A stretch of 64,000 bases of DNA, from the NCBI GenBank assembly GCA_002633025.1, contig NMRB01000321.1, forward strand, positions 188,735 through 252,734. Reading direction: 5' to 3'. The DNA is from Notospermus geniculatus. Taxonomy: Eukaryota; Nemertea; Pilidiophora; Heteronemertea; Lineidae. Below are positions 1 through 10,755 of this stretch, one piece after another. The notes below the pieces were generated by a model. The model ran no database searches, was not told the origin of the DNA, and saw only the letters and a list, made by a program, of their open reading frames with translations. The translations under genes were made by a program, and so were the position numbers. Within the stretch, counting starts at the first letter, position 1, and each line of letters starts with the position of its first letter.

Positions 1-825
1 AAAAACGGATAACGTCGTTCGTATAACGGATAACGGATGTCAGGTAAACACGGCTTAAGTCGTTACTTATCAGCTTATGACACTGTCTGGTAACTGGGTT
101 CGAGTGTGTCCTCGAACCCTGACAACTTGATCGTAAATGGAAATTCTGAGAGCTTTCGTTTTGGTTTAATATTGGCCTACTTATAACCGTGTTAGCAGAG
201 GAATGAATAATGGAGAGTTTTCGCGATCGGTTAGAGTTTGTCTGAGCTGAACAGTAGATAAGCGTGGGCCTACTCGTTGACCAAACCGGGCGGTTGCAAA
301 TAAAGCTCACTAGCATAAACCGGGCCTTTACCTTCCCATACTGGTCACGGACTATCGTCAGGTGTTCAGCGTTGAGTACTCAAAGCCTTCAATCAACTCA
401 TATTCGGCCTTCGATGAACTCCTGCTGAGTACAATTAGAGATAGATCGGACATCCTAGCTTCCAGCAGAGGAGGCGAAATGAAAGGATGATTTTCCGCCA
501 CCGATTGAGACTTGATTCATCGGTGAGGAATCTTGCTTGATTACGAATCGGAAGCTGATAATTTACGTGACATCGTGGGGAGATTGCAATGGAGGGCTTT
601 CTAGACTGAGGGGAATCACTATATTGAAACTGTGAGAACAGAGATGCGTGCGAAGCGTCAATAAACCCATCATGACTTCGCTTCGATATTCCAAACGTGA
701 AGACACAAAATATACCATTGATTTTTATCGCCAGCAGTTTTTGACGGGAATGGCACCTGTATTCCCGTCAATAAAAAAGCCACGCCTATAACAAGAGCTG
801 ACAACTTATAACAAGGAACAAGCAA
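1..825. other. Non-coding stretch with two perfect hairpins
   Basis: No open frame of note and no repeat family recognised elsewhere in the window. It holds two small perfect inverted repeats: positions 96-119 (GGGTTCGAG paired with CTCGAACCC around a 6-base loop) and 741-771 (TTGACGGGAAT paired with ATTCCCGTCAA around a 9-base loop, followed by an A-rich run). The second looks like a bacterial terminator but lies in plainly eukaryotic repeat-rich DNA, so I read both as remnants of small foldback repeats. Confidence 0.5.
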
Positions 826-969
826 CCTGGGACCAGTTTCACAAAGAATCTTAAGTCTAAGAAAAAACTTAAGTCTGAAATGAAGTCATCTGATTTGCTG
901 AAACCCTGGTCACATGATGACTTAAGTCAAACTTTAGACTTAAGTTTTCTTTGTGAAACTGGGCCCTGG
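826..969. mobile_element. MITE-like palindrome, AGTTTCACAAAGAA ends
   Basis: About 144 bp with terminal inverted repeats of roughly 30 bp: the left end reads ACCAGTTTCACAAAGAA followed by CTTAAGTCTAA, and the right end is its reverse complement with small indels. CTTAAGTC recurs inside. There is no coding capacity. The CTTAAGTCTAA core also occurs in the palindrome at 34276-34384, so the two may be related. The superfamily is unknown because the target duplication is unclear. Confidence 0.75.
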
Positions 970-984
970 TCTCATCCGATGCTG

Positions 985-1226
985 CCCTCATGCGACCAAT
1001 AATACTGTAAACTGTACAGCGAACAATAGCTTGTTCCATACAGTCGCTGAATCGGATAGAGTATCAAACCAGGCCTCAGAGTATAAACGGGAGCGTGAAC
1101 AATAGCAATTGCCATACAGCTAACTGAATCGGATAGAAAACCAGGCCTCACAGTGTAAACGGGAGAGTGAACAACAGCAATTGCCGTTCAGCTGATTGAA
1201 TCGGATAGAGTATTAAACCAGGCCTC
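985..1226 (-). repeat. GCGAACAATAG-family repeat, three tandem units
   Basis: Three head-to-tail units of about 70-75 bp, each holding GAACAATAGC (or GAACAACAGC), TGAATCGGATAGA and AAACCAGGCCTC. This is the commonest repeat of the window. The opposite orientation reads GCCTGGTTTATACTC, CTATCCGATTCAGC, GTACGGAAAATGC, TATTGTTCGCTCTCCC. Full copies elsewhere end with an inverted version of the first block, so the family is a foldback MITE. Here only internal parts are repeated. Confidence 0.75.
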
Positions 1227-3010
1227 AAAATTACGGTTGAGTTGCGCAAAGAAAGTCAACTCGCGCCAGAAAACTTTCACTAGGAGGAATTTCTCCACGT
1301 GATTGGATTGAAATCCAACCAATCACGGATCATTTTTTTGTTTTTGTTTACAAGAGGCAACCAATAGGCGTCTCCTTTTTCAAACAACGCTGTAATCAAT
1401 CCCAGGCGAGTTTTCCATTCAACTGATCAACACTGCTTTGTTTTTTGATCACTTAAAATGTTTAGCCCTCGGGGGAGCGTGATCTCTCCCATTCATCATC
1501 AATGGAGGAATAATTTCAAAAGCTTTATTCCGCTTCTAATGTTTCGAAGAGGCACTAACGTTTATTTATATACACAGAAACATGCAGGTATGAAAATCCA
1601 ATTATGTTTGGAATAATTTATCTAAAAACGATAATTTTCTCAGTCAAACAATGCAAGTGAAGGAAACTTTGCACTTTGCGTCCTTGTCGCCTTGGTGACT
1701 TTCGCTGATTTTTAGAAATCATCACAAACATGGATTTTTAGATGAGAATAACATTTCGATATCATTGGCACAATGTAACAAAAGTTGGCAATTTTTAAAG
1801 GGACACGGCATTCCTTCCCTATCCAGCGTTAAAGCGAATCGACAGCGGATTTTGTTTACATTTGGCTGGTGTGTTGTAAACACAAAATTCAGCCAATCAG
1901 AATGCAAGAAAATTTCTTTGTTGACATTCTGGAGAAGTTTGTTTACATTTTTCCCGAAAATTCGTCCCNTACATGTAATCATAGATTCTCCAACACTGGG
2001 TCGAAAAGCAAAACTACGGTTGGAGAATGACATAATCACCGCCGGTGGCGCCGGCTGTCGACAATAAATGGCAATATCGTGGCCCTTTTGGAAAGCAAGG
2101 TTCGAGACCAACCTGCACCTTTAAATCATTCGGGAATCATTCTTAGAAATTATTGGCGTCGAGAATACAAATGAGACCGTGTTTTTCAAGTATCCAAAGG
2201 TTATAACTCGCAAAATAGGATGACATTCAGGACGTAAATGTAGGGCCTAATAGACATTCGCTTGATTGTTCTTGCAAACGACGAAAGTTTTACACTGATT
2301 ATTTTTCTGGTGTGATGCAAAAATGTAACAACCAGACTTGCCTAAGCACATGTCGTAGGAGATGTCGCCTGATATCGTTGTTGGTGTCGTTGTTGAAGGC
2401 ACTAATTCCACGCCCACCTGAGGCGTTATCCGAGCACGGAAACCCAAACTTTCTAATTTCCTCCCGGTTTCGCAATAAACTATAAAAAAATCCTCGCCTC
2501 CACCGAGCCAGATCCTTTTGTAATGCAAGAGATATCGCTTTTCCTTATTAAGTTATTGGTTCTGGGCTTGCAACCGAATATTACTGGGTTGTTGAAATAT
2601 TAATGAAATGGAATCGAAAAGAGGTGAGGTCGAATAGGTCCGCTTGCCTTTGGAGAGGCAGACGTGTAATTTAAGTTGATTAGTCGTAGGGAGTAGCTGT
2701 GAGAGGGGAGTCCAAAAATAACCGCTTTCTGAAAAAACAATATCATTTCATAAAGGAATTGGAGACTCTTAAAAATATCTGGGTTATTTGCTTCACAAGT
2801 AGTGAGTCGTCTTTGCTTGGTTGCGATTTGGGTTGAGTTTCCCCAGAAGTGGTTAGGTCTGAAACTGAGGTTGTCAAAAAATGACACATTGCTATAAATC
2901 TAGTACAATCAACTACAATTAGGGAGGCTTATTGGTTCATTTTAACCCGGTCACTTTAAAGTTTGGGTTTTCCATCCGATTTTGCCATCTACAACAATTT
3001 CCAATCAATA
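1227..3010. other. Non-coding stretch, weak structure only
   Basis: No supported gene. Positions 1298-1325 form a short imperfect hairpin containing inverted CCAAT boxes (GTGATTGG and CCAATCAC). TACATGTA occurs at about 1970 beside a single N at 1968. The open frames on both strands here are short, overlap each other and match nothing I recognise. Confidence 0.4.
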
Positions 3011-3418
3011 GCGAGGTTTCGCAAATCTGACGAAAGACGAAGTACCAAATACGAAATTCAACTTCATTTCCAGGACCTAATATATTTCTGGAGATGGTTG
3101 GTACCACAAATGTCCCTGCTGCCAGTGCGTCTTTTACCATATCATGTGAGACCGAGAGACTTATGGTGCATCTTGAATTTTTAAATTTCCACTTCGTAGC
3201 TACGAAGTGGAAACGAAAGATAAATTAATTTCAAAGTTTAATATACACCGTAATCTCCATCGGTCAAACGTCATACATGTACGCTAAAAGACGCTCTTGC
3301 AGCAGGCGATATTTGTGGTACCAACCACCTCCTGAAATTCATGTACATTACGTCCTGGAAATGAAGTTGAATTTCGTATTTCGTACTTCGTGTTTCGTCA
3401 AATTTACGAAACCTCACT
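3011..3418. mobile_element. 410-bp foldback element, full copy 1
   Basis: The whole element is one long inverted repeat. Its ends read GCGAGGTTTCGCAAAT and the reverse complement of TGAGGTTTCGTAAATTTG, and it is centred on TTTCCACTTCG/CGAAGTGGAAA at about 3185-3212. Both arms carry GGTACCA and a CTAAAAGACGC block. TA flanks the ends, which would fit a Tc1/mariner-type MITE, though that is inference. ACATGT hexamers interrupt the right arm at 3275-3280 and, as TCATGT, at 3339-3344. Related copies lie at 16741-16942 (half) and 50077-50464 (full). Open frames across it are products of the arms, not genes. Confidence 0.85.
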
Positions 3419-4895
3419 ATTATAAACAGGAGAGCGAACAATAGATTTTTGTGTGTTTGTGCTATACCTATTGTCCACCTACTGCTCTCTGCAATATTGG
3501 TGGAGCGCCGATAAAACGCTTACGTGCAGCAAGGCCTTTAGAATGTCGTTATTGGTAAACAGACCCAGGGAAAAATGTAGGTGTACAGACTCTTTTCTCG
3601 ACATTTCTTCACAACCTTAATGGTAAATTATTTTCCAAAAAAATGTTTCGTGAAATGGATAGATTTAATTGAACCATCTTCATCTCGTACCTTTTTTCAA
3701 TAGCCTTTAGTTATTCACCCACTAATCCCCCACAACTACAAACCGTAAAAGAAAACAGGGTGACGCTTGAACTCAAAATAAGATATAAGTGACATTTATA
3801 TGAGATTTTTAATATCATTAAACCGTATCTCTTCACATTCAACTTCAACTTTTTTTATCAAACATAAAAGAAGGTAAGCTTCTCTATATAAACAAGATTA
3901 TTTTTTTCATCGCTCAGCTTTCTGAAGGCAGCATTCATCAATTCTTACAGTGTCTCTAGTCAATTTGACGCTAATCTTTCGCGACTCACCGCGATACACT
4001 GGTTTAAAGCGAACCTTTGAAGAATTCCTCGTGGTAACTAATTGTGACAGGCTCAGAGTACCAATCTACCGGTGCATATTGGAGACTGGGGAACATCAAA
4101 TACGCGTCGTTTTAAGCAGATCAGAGGTAGGCCAGAAGCGATGAGCGGTAAACGGAAGAAAAACGTTGTCATTGTAACCAAACGGCAAAAGAATCGACTT
4201 AGTAAGAGTGCTGTCATAAGTACATCTCATAATAGGTTTTTGAAGGCATCATCTCAAAAGTACATTTATAATTTACATTCTCTAAATTAGCAAATGCACC
4301 TTCATAATACATGTACTTTTGAGATATTGCTAAGTTTTTTACCTACTTTTATTATTTGGTAAATAGAACTGACTGATGAAATCCAATACCCAATTATATT
4401 GTGTTTGGGTTTGTGTGACGGTGAATAGATATTTTGAATACTTCACATGTATATTGAATAAATGGAATGGTATTTATCAATGTATTTCACTTAATTCATT
4501 CTGATCCGTCCTATTTTATCTTTTTTTTTGCTTTCTTGTTTGTTTTGTTTTTACCTTATTTCACCTGCACGGACATCAGGGCAATACCGTGACATGACGG
4601 TATTTCAAATATTTGATATGTACCTCACAATATTTGTATAGTCAGACGTATATATATTTGTGAGTCAGACGTACTTGACCATCAATTTCTTTTTCTAGCC
4701 TTGAAAGTTAATGTGCCTCTACATTCCAGTATATTCCATACATTACATGACGTATATAAGTATTTCATCATAGATTGTCCTAACAATAATAACAGTACTA
4801 ATAATTTATTGTATTGTATAGTGCTTCAAGATGCAAACCCATTTCCTAAGCACTGCACACAGAACACACAGAAGGTAATGTCCTCTGCGAACTCG
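3419..4895. other. Non-coding stretch
   Basis: AT-rich DNA with no supported gene and no repeat shared with the rest of the window that I could see. Around 4600-4680 there are imperfect repeats of GTCAGACGTA and AATATTTG. TACATGTA occurs at about 4308. Confidence 0.4.
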
Positions 4896-4948
4896 TTACA
4901 CATTATACATTACACATTATACATTACACACTATACATTATAAATATA
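4896..4948 (+). repeat. Short tandem repeat (ATTATACATTACAC)n
   Basis: About three to four imperfect copies of a 14-15 base unit built from ACATTATAC and ATTACAC. The adjacent MITE (4949-5176) is inserted in this array, since similar TTATACATTATA sequence resumes on its far side at about 5193-5211. Confidence 0.7.
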
Positions 4949-5176
4949 CTGTGGTCACGGAGTTATGCCGGATTGGGGGCGGTTCTATAGGCCTACATTA
5001 TAACCCGCTGGAGTAGCCTTAAATAAATGAAAGGAATGCCCGAATACAAATCTGGGGAAGGCATGTCTTGGATTCATTCATATTGAAAACATGAAACCAA
5101 CCACCGTGCCCATGTAATATGGTAATAGCAAAATGGGCGGATATGAAGCCAATCCGGCATAACTCCACGACCACAG
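4949..5176. mobile_element. 228-bp MITE with TATA target duplication
   Basis: Terminal inverted repeats of about 28 bp begin CTGTGGTCACGGAGTTATGC; the right end is the reverse complement with one or two changes (CTGTGGTCGTGGAGTTATGC). TATA directly flanks both sides (4945-4948 and 5177-5180), giving a probable 4-bp or 2-bp target duplication. The interior has no coding capacity. Confidence 0.8.
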
Positions 5177-5353
5177 TATATCTATTTTTGATTATACATT
5201 ATATATTATACACCATCATTTCAGGATATAAGATTCACATCCAGAACATCATCGAAATACCTCATCGATTCCATGCACACCAAACACCTCACGCGAACAA
5301 TCGTCATGATTTAGTTCCTCGAAGGTCTTACTTACTCAAAGCAGACGGATTGA

Positions 5354-5623
5354 AATGTTCCATTTTTCAGCCAGCGAGAATTACCAGAAGCAGATTGCTC
5401 ATCAATTATTCAACTTCAGTTCCAAAAATAGCAACTGCAAAATACATTATTCAGTCAACCTATTCTGATAAAAAAGGCGTATTAGTCATGTCAGAACGAA
5501 TTTTATCGTCAAGGCTTCCTATTATAAGATTATATCCAAAACGTAAACTGACGGTGAAGACAGCTTACAAATGTTTTGCAATCATTCTCTGCCTAATGGC
5601 TTTCACCATAAAGGAATCTATAT
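5354..5623 (+). repeat. Dispersed 270-bp repeat, copy 1 (partner at 8879-9147)
   Basis: This segment is about 97% identical to 8879-9147 and leaves a frame open in both places. The six base differences I found all alter the translated residue and none is silent, so the shared frame is probably not under coding selection. The right end, AAAGGAATC, matches the terminal repeat of the element at 9137-9590, suggesting this is a transposon arm. Confidence 0.7.
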
Positions 5624-5626
5624 AGG

Positions 5627-6130
5627 GGCCTATTATAAAAGGCAACAGCCATATTTTTGTTAGCAATTTCCACGGACATTGCTCACTTCAACTCATGCCA
5701 CATACTTGAAAATGATAGATATTTACTCACAGAGTGTTATGGAAACAAAGTTATCCAAATTCAGGTGCAACAAAGTGGATTTAGAAGGGGGATTCCATTC
5801 CTAACAGTCGAAGTCTATTTTGGGATCTGAGGAAATCCCTCTCAGGTTTTTGTTTGTTTTGATTGTTTGGTTCAGACCTGAACGACGGAACCGTATCCGG
5901 CTCCGCCTCATTGGCCTTCCTCCAGGTATGTTGTCAAGAACAACATCAACAACAAACTGTCACATGTTAGGCCCATGTACAGTGCGATATGATCAGTTTT
6001 TAGCAATTCAAAGTCTCTTCAACGTGTTTTTGGCAAGAATCTTCAACAAATGGCATCCTATTTACTCATTTAATTGTCACACTAGGCCTCATTCCTATGA
6101 ATCTGAACCAAAGGAAAAGGATAGAAAACT
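5627..6130. other. Non-coding stretch
   Basis: No gene, RNA or repeat recognised between the dispersed repeat ending near 5623 and the C-rich element before the assembly gap. Confidence 0.4.
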
Positions 6131-7140
6131 GGGTTGACTATCAGTGTCGCAGTGGGACGGTATCAGGAGGACACTTTCCCCTCCATTTGCCCTGGATTTT
6201 GCCCCCCCCCNNNNNNNNNNNNNNNNNNNNNNNNNNNNNNNNNNNNNNNNNNNNNNNNNNNNNNNNNNNNNNNNNNNNNNNNNNNNNNNNNNNNNNNNNN
6301 NNNNNNNNNNNNNNNNNNNNNNNNNNNNNNNNNNNNNNNNNNNNNNNNNNNNNNNNNNNNNNNNNNNNNNNNNNNNNNNNNNNNNNNNNNNNNNNNNNNN
6401 NNNNNNNNNNNNNNNNNNNNNNNNNNNNNNNNNNNNNNNNNNNNNNNNNNNNNNNNNNNNNNNNNNNNNNNNNNNNNNNNNNNNNNNNNNNNNNNNNNNN
6501 NNNNNNNNNNNNNNNNNNNNNNNNNNNNNNNNNNNNNNNNNNNNNNNNNNNNNNNNNNNNNNNNNNNNNNNNNNNNNNNNNNNNNNNNNNNNNNNNNNNN
6601 NNNNNNNNNNNNNNNNNNNNNNNNNNNNNNNNNNNNNNNNNNNNNNNNNNNNNNNNNNNNNNNNNNNNNNNNNNNNNNNNNNNNNNNNNNNNNNNNNNNN
6701 NNNNNNNNNNNNNNNNNNNNNNNNNNNNNNNNNNNNNNNNNNNNNNNNNNNNNNNNNNNNNNNNNNNNNNNNNNNNNNNNNNNNNNNNNNNNNNNNNNNN
6801 NNNNNNNNNNNNNNNNNCCCCCCCCCGGACATTACCCACTGTAGGACTTCTGCCCCACTAGGCCATCTACCCCCGGACATTAGTCTTACAGCGGGGGTAA
6901 ATGTCCGGGAGGCAGGTGTTCGACGGAGGGGCAATGTCCTACAGGGGTAAATGTCCGGGGGCCAAAAATCTGGCGGCAAATGTCCGAGGGAAAAAGTCCT
7001 AAAGTCGGCACCACCCCTGCCCGTCCGTGCGGACGTTCACCGGTCTTTTGCGTGATCCATACCATGATTGAAAGGTGGTCCGCTGAAAAAATACTAAAAG
7101 CCATAATATTCAGGAACTTTCTGCGCCATGTCTTTGGCAT
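6131..7140 (-). mobile_element. C-rich GGACATT element interrupted by assembly gap
   Basis: Right of the gap, CCCCGGACATT and GTAAATGTCCGGGGG motifs repeat on both strands, followed by a segment at about 7040-7130 that is the reverse complement of 24310-24410 (shared TCCTGAATATT, TTTTAGTA and TTTCAGCGG). The element at 24299-24610 is therefore a second copy in the opposite orientation. The gap sits exactly between two poly-C runs. Confidence 0.65.
6211..6817. other. Assembly gap, 607 N
   Basis: A run of 607 N bounded by poly-C on both sides (CCCCCCCCC before, CCCCCCCCC after). The flanks suggest sequencing or assembly failed in a homopolymer or G-quadruplex-forming tract within the GGACATT element. 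Long open frames drawn through the N are artefacts. Confidence 0.98.
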
Positions 7141-8228
7141 CTACTTCATCAGTTCATGGCCACTCTTACTCCCTATGGTGACACCTCTACCCGTCCGTAG
7201 GACGGGTACTATGCTAGTTAAACATAAAGGTTTAACTGCGAACGATGAAGTAACTGAGGGATACACTTCATGTGTTGCCACCAGATGTCTCTCACTGCCT
7301 GAATTTTGGCTTTACGTAATAGGCACGAGCTTCAACTTTTTTTATGGTAGTGAGGTACAAGAATCCGTCAACTTGATGCCTTGAATTCCTTTTTTGAGGA
7401 TAACAGCAATTTTCAGCACAGTTAGTGTTCCATGTGCAAATGTACGTTAGCCTATTCAATTGTACAGAGATGACCCTGAACACACATCGTTCGTGGGGTT
7501 CTCATTAATTCAGTCCTTTTGCATCATAAGATCAACTAGTCTGAATTCAACAAAATTTGCACTGAACATTATATGGAAGAGTCAGAATGCAAATCTGTTG
7601 AGGTTTAAAGGGATACTGTCCACATTTATAAAACGCTAAATTTGTAAGTTGAACCTTTATGTTTGATTCCTTTATGCTTACACGCAAAGCAAGCCTTCCG
7701 GTGTGGTGTAAAAAAGGAACTCGCGTCATGCAGACGAAACGAAATTGACAATCCCTAAGCTCGTTACATCTGTCACTGACATCCTGATAAATTGTTATTA
7801 CATACCCGATGAAACGATTAGAACTGATTATAGCTGGTTTGATTTGTAATTGTGCACACGCTGTACGTTTTAAACATCTTGAAGCAGAATGGTTGATTGG
7901 ACACCAAGATGCAATATCATCATGTAAATTTTCGTACCGGAAGCTATCCAATCGGATTAAGACGAAATGAACCATTTTTGCATTACAAATCTGATCTGAG
8001 AGAGGTGTTGTAAATCATTGTCGTTGATTTTTTCAAAACTCACCTTCAATATTGAATGAAGGGACACGTACGGCTAGACGTACGGTAACAAGAAATTAAT
8101 ACAGAGGTCAAGAAATTCAGCGACAAACGTAAACGTAACATTCCTTTCCGAAGTTTCTGGGGTTGGAATTTGAATGCCATGTCTCTCGTCATTTCGTATC
8201 GTCATTTCGAACGTTTATCGTTCATATT

Positions 8229-8374
8229 AGGGAGTTTAAGAAATCAAACGATAAACGTTGACTTTACGACAACGTTATCTTTCTTACTGCGAATTCACCA
8301 GATTATATATTGCATTTTCGGTACAAAAAATAACGTTCTCGTAAAGTTAAGGTTTATCGTTTGATTTCTTAAGA
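8229..8374. mobile_element. AGGGAGG MITE family, TTTAAGAAATC subtype
   Basis: About 146 bp. Terminal inverted repeat starts AGGGAGTTTAAGAAATC, followed by AAACGATAAACGTT and TACGACAACGTTAT. The centre holds GCATTTTCGGTACAAAA. TA flanks both ends, as in other copies, which suggests a Tc1/mariner-type MITE. It abuts the next copy and the two appear to share the central TA. Confidence 0.85.
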
Positions 8375-8375
8375 T

Positions 8376-8521
8376 AGGGAGGTTTCGAAATCAAACGATC
8401 AACGTAAACTTTACGACAACGTTATTTTTCGTACTACACATTAACCAGATTTTATATTGCATTTTCGGTACAAAAATAACGTTGTCGTTAACGTTTATCA
8501 TTTGATTTCGAAACCTCCCTA
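8376..8521. mobile_element. AGGGAGG MITE family, GGTTTCGAAATC subtype
   Basis: About 146 bp with nearly perfect inverted ends AGGGAGGTTTCGAAATC and GATTTCGAAACCTCCCT, flanked by TA. The interior matches the neighbouring copy (ACGACAACGTTAT, GCATTTTCGGTACAAAA). No coding capacity. Confidence 0.88.
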
Positions 8522-8878
8522 GTCCTATTAACCTCACATACATTTAATAGCCTCCCGCCGTTCAATTTTTGTGGCTATAGACGCAACTTCAGTTGGTCGA
8601 CGTCGTGGAACGAAACCAACCAAATCCCCTCCGGCGAGTATCGTTACCACTGATAATAATCTCACGTGACGTGTATACTAATACCATTACGAGACGGCAA
8701 ATTGGCTGGGTTATTAACTTTCGAATTGTCCATCTAGTTTCTCTTACTCCCATTCATAATATATAGGAAGTCAACTTCCAGAATTTTAACAAATTTTCGG
8801 TAGGCTCTTTCACTTCACAGTGAAAATCCAGAAAAGACCCATTCATAACCCTCCACTTAGTGAGCCCGGTCGCCACCA

Positions 8879-9147
8879 GGCTTGTTCCATTTTTCAGCCA
8901 GCGAGAATTACCAGAAGCAGATTGCTCATCAATTATTCAACTTCAGTTCCAAAAATAGCAACTGCAAAATACATTATTCAGACAACCTATTCTGATAAAA
9001 AAGGCGTATTAGTCATGTCAGAACGAATTTTATCGTCAAGGCTTCATATTATAAGATTACATCCAAAACGTAAACTGACGGTGAAGACAGCTTACAAAGG
9101 TTTTGCAATCATTTTCTGCCTAATGGCTTACACCATAAAGGAATCAA
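8879..9147 (+). repeat. Dispersed 270-bp repeat, copy 2
   Basis: Partner of 5354-5623. Runs straight into AAAGGAATCAAACATAAAGG, the left end of the element at 9137-9590. Its frame reads through, but the differences from copy 1 are all non-synonymous, so I do not call a gene. Confidence 0.7.
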
Positions 9148-9590
9148 ACATAAAGGTTTAACTGCGAACGATGAAGTAACTGAGGGATACACTTCATGTG
9201 TTGCCACCAGATGTCTCTCACTGCCTGAATTTTGGCTTTACGTAATAGGCACGAGCTTCAACGTTTTTTATGGTAGTGAGGTACAAGAATCCGTTAACTT
9301 AATGCCTTGAATTCCATTTTTGAGGATAACAGAGCTATTTTCAGCACAATTAGTGTTCCACGTGCAAATGTACGTTAGCCTATTCAAATGTACACAGATG
9401 GGGTTCTCATTAATTCAGTCCTTTTAGTGTATCATAAGATCAACTAGTCTTAATTCAACAAAATTTGCAGAAGGGTCTTGCCTATCATATGGAAGAGTCA
9501 GAATGCAAATCTGTTGAGGTTTAAAGGGATACTATCCACATTTATAAAATGCTAAATTTGTAAGCTGAACCTTTATGTTTGATTCCTTTA
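9137..9590. mobile_element. 454-bp element with AAAGGAATCAAACATAAAGG ends
   Basis: Left end AAAGGAATCAAACATAAAGG and right end CCTTTATGTTTGATTCCTTT are exact inverted repeats of about 22 bp. The same right end occurs in copy 1 of the duplication at about 7652-7673; copy 1 lacks the outermost left bases. The interior shows no coding signal. A second MITE is inserted right at the right boundary (9591-9720). Confidence 0.75.
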
Positions 9591-9720
9591 GGCTTCCTTT
9601 ACATTGAAGTATACGGTATACGAAAACGCCGGTGAACAAAGGCTTCACGGTCGTGAATCCTCGGGAAGCCTTTGTTAATTGGTGTTTCCGTATACCGTAT
9701 ACTCCTATGTAACGGAAGCC
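9591..9720. mobile_element. 130-bp MITE with TTA target duplication (PIF/Harbinger-like)
   Basis: Ends are GGCTTCCTTTACATTGAAG and the reverse complement of GGCTTCCGTTACATAGGAG, followed by a shared GTATACGGTATACG block; the inverted repeat covers most of the element. TTA flanks both sides (9588-9590, 9721-9723), and the unoccupied duplicate at 7670-7680 reads CCTTTATGC with a single TTA. A 3-bp TTA/TWA duplication is typical of PIF/Harbinger transposons, so that superfamily is inferred. A related copy lies at 48534-48672. Confidence 0.9.
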
Positions 9721-10274
9721 TTATGCTTACACACAAAGCAAACCTTCCGGTGTGGTGCAAAAAAGGAACTCGCATCATGCAGACGAAACGAAATTCACAA
9801 TCCCTAAGCTCGTTACATCTGTCACTGACATCCTGATAAATTGGTATTACATACCCGATGAAACGATTAGAACTGATTATAGCTAGTTTGATTTGTAATT
9901 GTGCACACGCTGTACGTTTTAAACATCTTGAAGCAGAATGCTTGATTAGACACCAAGATGCAATATCATCATGTAAATTTTCGTACCGGAAGCTATCCAA
10001 TCAGATTAAGACGAAATGAACCATTTTTGCATTAAAAATCTGATCTGAGAGAGGTGTTGTAAATCATTGTCGTAGATTTTTTCAAAACTCAGCTGCAATA
10101 TTGAATGAAGGGACACGTACGGCTAGACGTACGGTAACAAGAAATTAATACAGAGGTCAAGAAATTCAGCGACAAACGTAAACGTAACATTCCTTTCCGA
10201 AGTTTCTGGGGCTGGAATTTAAATGCCATGTCTCGTTATTTCGTATCGTCATTTCGAACGTTTATCGTTCATAT

Positions 10275-10417
10275 TAGGGAGTTTAAGAAATCAACGATAA
10301 ACGTTAACTTTACGACAACGTTATTTTTCATACTGCGAATTCGCCAGATTATTGCATTTTCGGTACAAAAAATAACGTTGTCGTAAAGTTAACGTTTATC
10401 GTTTGATTCCTTAAACT
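10275..10417. mobile_element. AGGGAGG MITE, TTTAAGAAATC subtype, duplicate copy
   Basis: Counterpart of 8229-8374 within copy 2 of the segmental duplication, a few bases shorter. Ends AGGGAGTTTAAGAAATC and an inverted version ending TTAAACTA. Confidence 0.85.
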
Positions 10418-10563
10418 AGGGAGGTTTCGAAATCAAACGATAAACGTAAACTTTACGACAACGTTATTTTTCGTACTACACATTAACCAGATTTTATATT
10501 GCATTTTCGGTACAAAAATAACGTTGTCATTAACGTTTATCGTTTGATTTCGAAACCTCCCTA
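10417..10563. mobile_element. AGGGAGG MITE, GGTTTCGAAATC subtype, duplicate copy
   Basis: Counterpart of 8376-8521. Inverted ends AGGGAGGTTTCGAAATC and GATTTCGAAACCTCCCT. Adjacent to the previous copy through a shared TA. Confidence 0.87.
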
Positions 10564-10755
10564 GTCCCTTTTAACCTCACATACATTTAGCCTCCCGCTG
10601 TTCAATTTTTGTGGCTATAGACGCAACTTCAATTGGTCGACGTCGTGGAACGAAACTATCCGAATCCCCTCTGGCGAGTATCGTTACCACTGATAATAAT
10701 CTCACGTGACGTGTATACTAATACCATTACGAGACGGCAAATTGGCTGGGTTATT

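Larger units (their letters stand above)
7220..8715 (+). repeat. 1.5-kb tandem segmental duplication, copy 1
   Basis: Co-linear with 9146-10755 at high identity, starting at AAACATAAAGG and ending at TTGGCTGGGTTATT. It contains an inverted-repeat element (7220-7676), a low-complexity middle and two back-to-back AGGGAGG MITEs (8229-8521). Copy 1 lacks the 130-bp MITE present in copy 2 and so preserves the empty site at 7670-7680. The open frame on the minus strand at 7547-7975 has a counterpart at 9599-10000 but resembles no known protein. Confidence 0.9.
9146..10755 (+). repeat. 1.5-kb tandem segmental duplication, copy 2
   Basis: Co-linear with 7220-8715, apart from a clean 130-bp insertion at 9591-9720 and small indels. 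After removing the insertion the lengths agree within about 20 bp. The duplication predates the insertion, or copy 1 lost it precisely. Confidence 0.9.

Noticed and set aside
741-771. Hairpin followed by an A-rich run, resembling an intrinsic terminator
   Set aside because: The region is eukaryotic and gene-free; a small foldback repeat is more likely.
5119-5625. 168-residue open frame, partly duplicated at 8820-9161
   Set aside because: The shared part differs at six bases, all changing residues and none silent; composition is like flanking AT-rich DNA and no family is recognisable. The frame starts within a MITE.
6095-6979. Long open frames across 6.1-6.98 kb on both strands
   Set aside because: They are created by the 607 N of the assembly gap.
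7547-7975. 142-residue minus-strand frame with a partner at 9599-10000
   Set aside because: Conserved only because the DNA is duplicated; the partner is interrupted by the 130-bp MITE and changes sequence there.
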